A stretch of DNA of 64,000 nucleotides from Marinobacter sp. F4218 (GTDB taxonomy: Bacteria > Pseudomonadota > Gammaproteobacteria > Pseudomonadales > Oleiphilaceae): assembly GCF_019443085.1 (NCBI RefSeq), contig NZ_JAHZIL010000002.1:558001-622000 (forward strand), in the 5' to 3' direction. This document shows positions 62,703-64,000 of this stretch, piece after piece. Every line of letters begins with the position of its first letter. Positions within the stretch are counted from its first letter, which is position 1. The translations under genes and the position numbers were made by a program. The notes under the pieces were generated by a model that saw nothing but the letters and a program-made list of their open reading frames with translations, had not been told where the DNA came from and did not search any database.

Positions 62703-64000
62703 GGGCGTTTACCTGCTGTTGAATGAGAACGGCGCATTTGCTTTTTCATAGTGGCCAGCAAACGGCGGAGACGCTGCAATTGGTCATCCCTGCCTTCGGT
62801 CGGGTTGTCGCTATAGTAATGGCTGTTGACGGTTCGGGCAAAGAGCCGCGCAGACTCAGCCACCGCAGGTTCAGCCCGGCCCAGGCGCTCAGCCAGCGCA
62901 GTGGGTGTCTCGCCAGTCCGAACGGGCACTCCCGCCCGGAAACAGAGCAGGTGCCAGGTATCAACAATTCTCCGAAAAGCATCCCGACGTTCGCCCCTGC
63001 GCACTTGCCACGCGGACATCAGACTAGCCACAAGCAAACCGGCGCCAACAATTCCCGCACTCAGATAGCCTAACTCTTTCAAGCCAAAACCTCCGGGTAG
63101 GCGTGACATCAGGTCCATCTGACTTTGTCCCTGGTAACCCACGACCCAGCGCTGCCACTGATAATTAATGCGATCCAATTGAAGGCTTGCCCATTGGATA
63201 ATGGGAATATCGTTGTACCGTTGCGGCGATGTCCAGTCATCCTCAAGGAAGGAGCCCTCCTCCGCCACAGCCTCACGGAGCCCCGACTCAATCCGATCCG
63301 GTGCAATCGCAGCAGTTGGATCTACCCGAACCCAGCCCCTGCCCTCGATCCAGGCCTCAACCCAGGCGTGTGCATCGTATTGCCGCACGATCAGGTAGTC
63401 GCCACCGGCTCCTCGATCACCGCCCTGGTAGCCGACAACCACTCGCGCCGGAATGCCGGCCGCCCTCAAAACGAACACGGTCGCGCCGGCATAATGAGCA
63501 CAAAAGCCCCGCTTGGCGTCAAAAAGCAGTGTGTCGATGCCATTGTCAGGCATTTGAGGTGGTCTGAGTGTGTAGAAATAGGGCTGTTCCCGGAATCGGG
63601 TCAGCAATGCCTGGAGGACTTCGCTATCCGTCAAACGTCGGCGCAAATTGTCAGCCAGATCCCGGGCTCTTGGATTCCCGGTGGCCGGCAACTGAAGGTA
63701 CCGTCGGGCCTCCGCCGGTGGCAACGAGGTTGCCCCCCGATTCTCGGTTGCTTCCCGTTCCAGGCGGTATCGAACTGATGTGTCGGCTGGCCGTTTGAAT
63801 CGAAACAGATCCTCGGATTCCTCGACCACATTGGCAGACACCGCCCGGGAGTTTTCCAGTGCAAAGGCCCAACGCTTATCGGTGGGCTCCAGAAGCACAT
63901 CGTACTGTCGGGGCCCAAGATCACCTACGCCACCGTCCAGCGCCACACGCCCGGGGCGCTGATACCCCCCACCAGCGACCTGCCGCCAGGTTTCACCGTC
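62699..64000 (-). CDS. TgpA-like transglutaminase-family membrane protein, 5' end outside window
   Basis: The C-terminal part of a larger protein, open to the window edge (433 codons plus stop visible). It has FDAKRGFCAHYAGATVFVLRAAG with the catalytic Cys, YDAHAWVEAWIEGRGWVRVDPTA with the His and Asp of the transglutaminase-like triad, then a membrane helix (about GYLSAGIVGAGLLVASLMSA) and a basic cytoplasmic tail. In P. aeruginosa TgpA is an inner-membrane protein with N-terminal helices (DUF3488), needed for viability; that half lies past position 64000. It overlaps holB by 4 bases. Confidence 0.9.
   Translation of the reverse strand, partial: DGETWRQVAGGGYQRPGRVALDGGVGDLGPRQYDVLLEPTDKRWAFALENSRAVSANVVEESEDLFRFKRPADTSVRYRLEREATENRGATSLPPAEARRYLQLPATGNPRARDLADNLRRRLTDSEVLQALLTRFREQPYFYTLRPPQMPDNGIDTLLFDAKRGFCAHYAGATVFVLRAAGIPARVVVGYQGGDRGAGGDYLIVRQYDAHAWVEAWIEGRGWVRVDPTAAIAPDRIESGLREAVAEEGSFLEDDWTSPQRYNDIPIIQWASLQLDRINYQWQRWVVGYQGQSQMDLMSRLPGGFGLKELGYLSAGIVGAGLLVASLMSAWQVRRGERRDAFRRIVDTWHLLCFRAGVPVRTGETPTALAERLGRAEPAVAESARLFARTVNSHYYSDNPTEGRDDQLQRLRRLLATMKKQMRRSHSTAGKRP

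Overview
The window is about 57% GC (by eye) and gene dense. It reads as chromosomal core sequence from a gammaproteobacterium of the Marinobacter/Pseudomonas kind. The family content and several gene orders match blocks I remember from Pseudomonas aeruginosa: cysI to sohB, SCP2, fimL, dnaQ-rnhA, gloB, mltD, yejABEF and fabI; cobA, serS, rarA, lolA and ftsK; metZ, purF, cvpA, dedD, folC, accD, trpAB, trpF, truA, fimV, asd, leuBDC and a LysR gene; then aroC/prmB; then pilZ-holB. Here these blocks are joined in one stretch. The GC level, the joining and fimL/pilZ point to Marinobacter or a close relative, but this is inference. I see no tRNA, rRNA, CRISPR array, insertion sequence, phage or plasmid gene.

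Layout. 0.1-6.7 kb: metH, a DUF2970 membrane protein, a convergent 34-residue membrane microprotein, then cysI with a DUF934 partner. 6.7-14 kb: mostly minus strand, with acuI-like oxidoreductase, sohB, an SCP2-domain gene (+), a membrane protein, fimL, then methyltransferase-rnhA-dnaQ. 14-23.4 kb: plus strand, with gloB, mltD, the yejABEF peptide importer and fabI. 23.4-25.4 kb: a PilZ-domain gene beside a decayed DUF1631-like gene. 25.6-26.7 kb: DAHP synthase (+). 26.8-28.9 kb: cobA-serS. 29-44.4 kb: one very long minus-strand run, truA-trpF-trpB-trpA-accD-folC-dedD-cvpA-purF-metZ-ftsK-lolA-rarA. 44.6-52.6 kb: fimV, then asd, leuB, leuD and leuC. 52.8-54.8 kb: divergent LysR regulator and a PilU-type ATPase (+). 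54.8-64 kb: minus strand, with an MFS transporter, aroC, prmB, a patatin, a DUF4892 protein, an alpha/beta hydrolase, pilZ, holB and a TgpA-like transglutaminase that runs off the window end.

How the genes work together. Most functions are amino-acid and cofactor synthesis (Met, Cys, Trp, Leu, Asp family, chorismate, siroheme, folate, purine, fatty acid), DNA maintenance, envelope upkeep and type IV pilus control (fimL, fimV, pilZ, pilU).

The most unusual object is the folC gene at 37.9-39.9 kb. A normal-length folylpolyglutamate synthase is fused at its C-terminus to a second copy of the AccD carboxyltransferase core. That copy is about two-thirds identical by hand alignment to the intact accD immediately upstream. 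It lacks the zinc ribbon and has changed motifs that are otherwise strongly conserved. Two further oddities are an MFS gene with ATC where its start codon should be, and a DUF1631-like gene broken by frame changes and stops.
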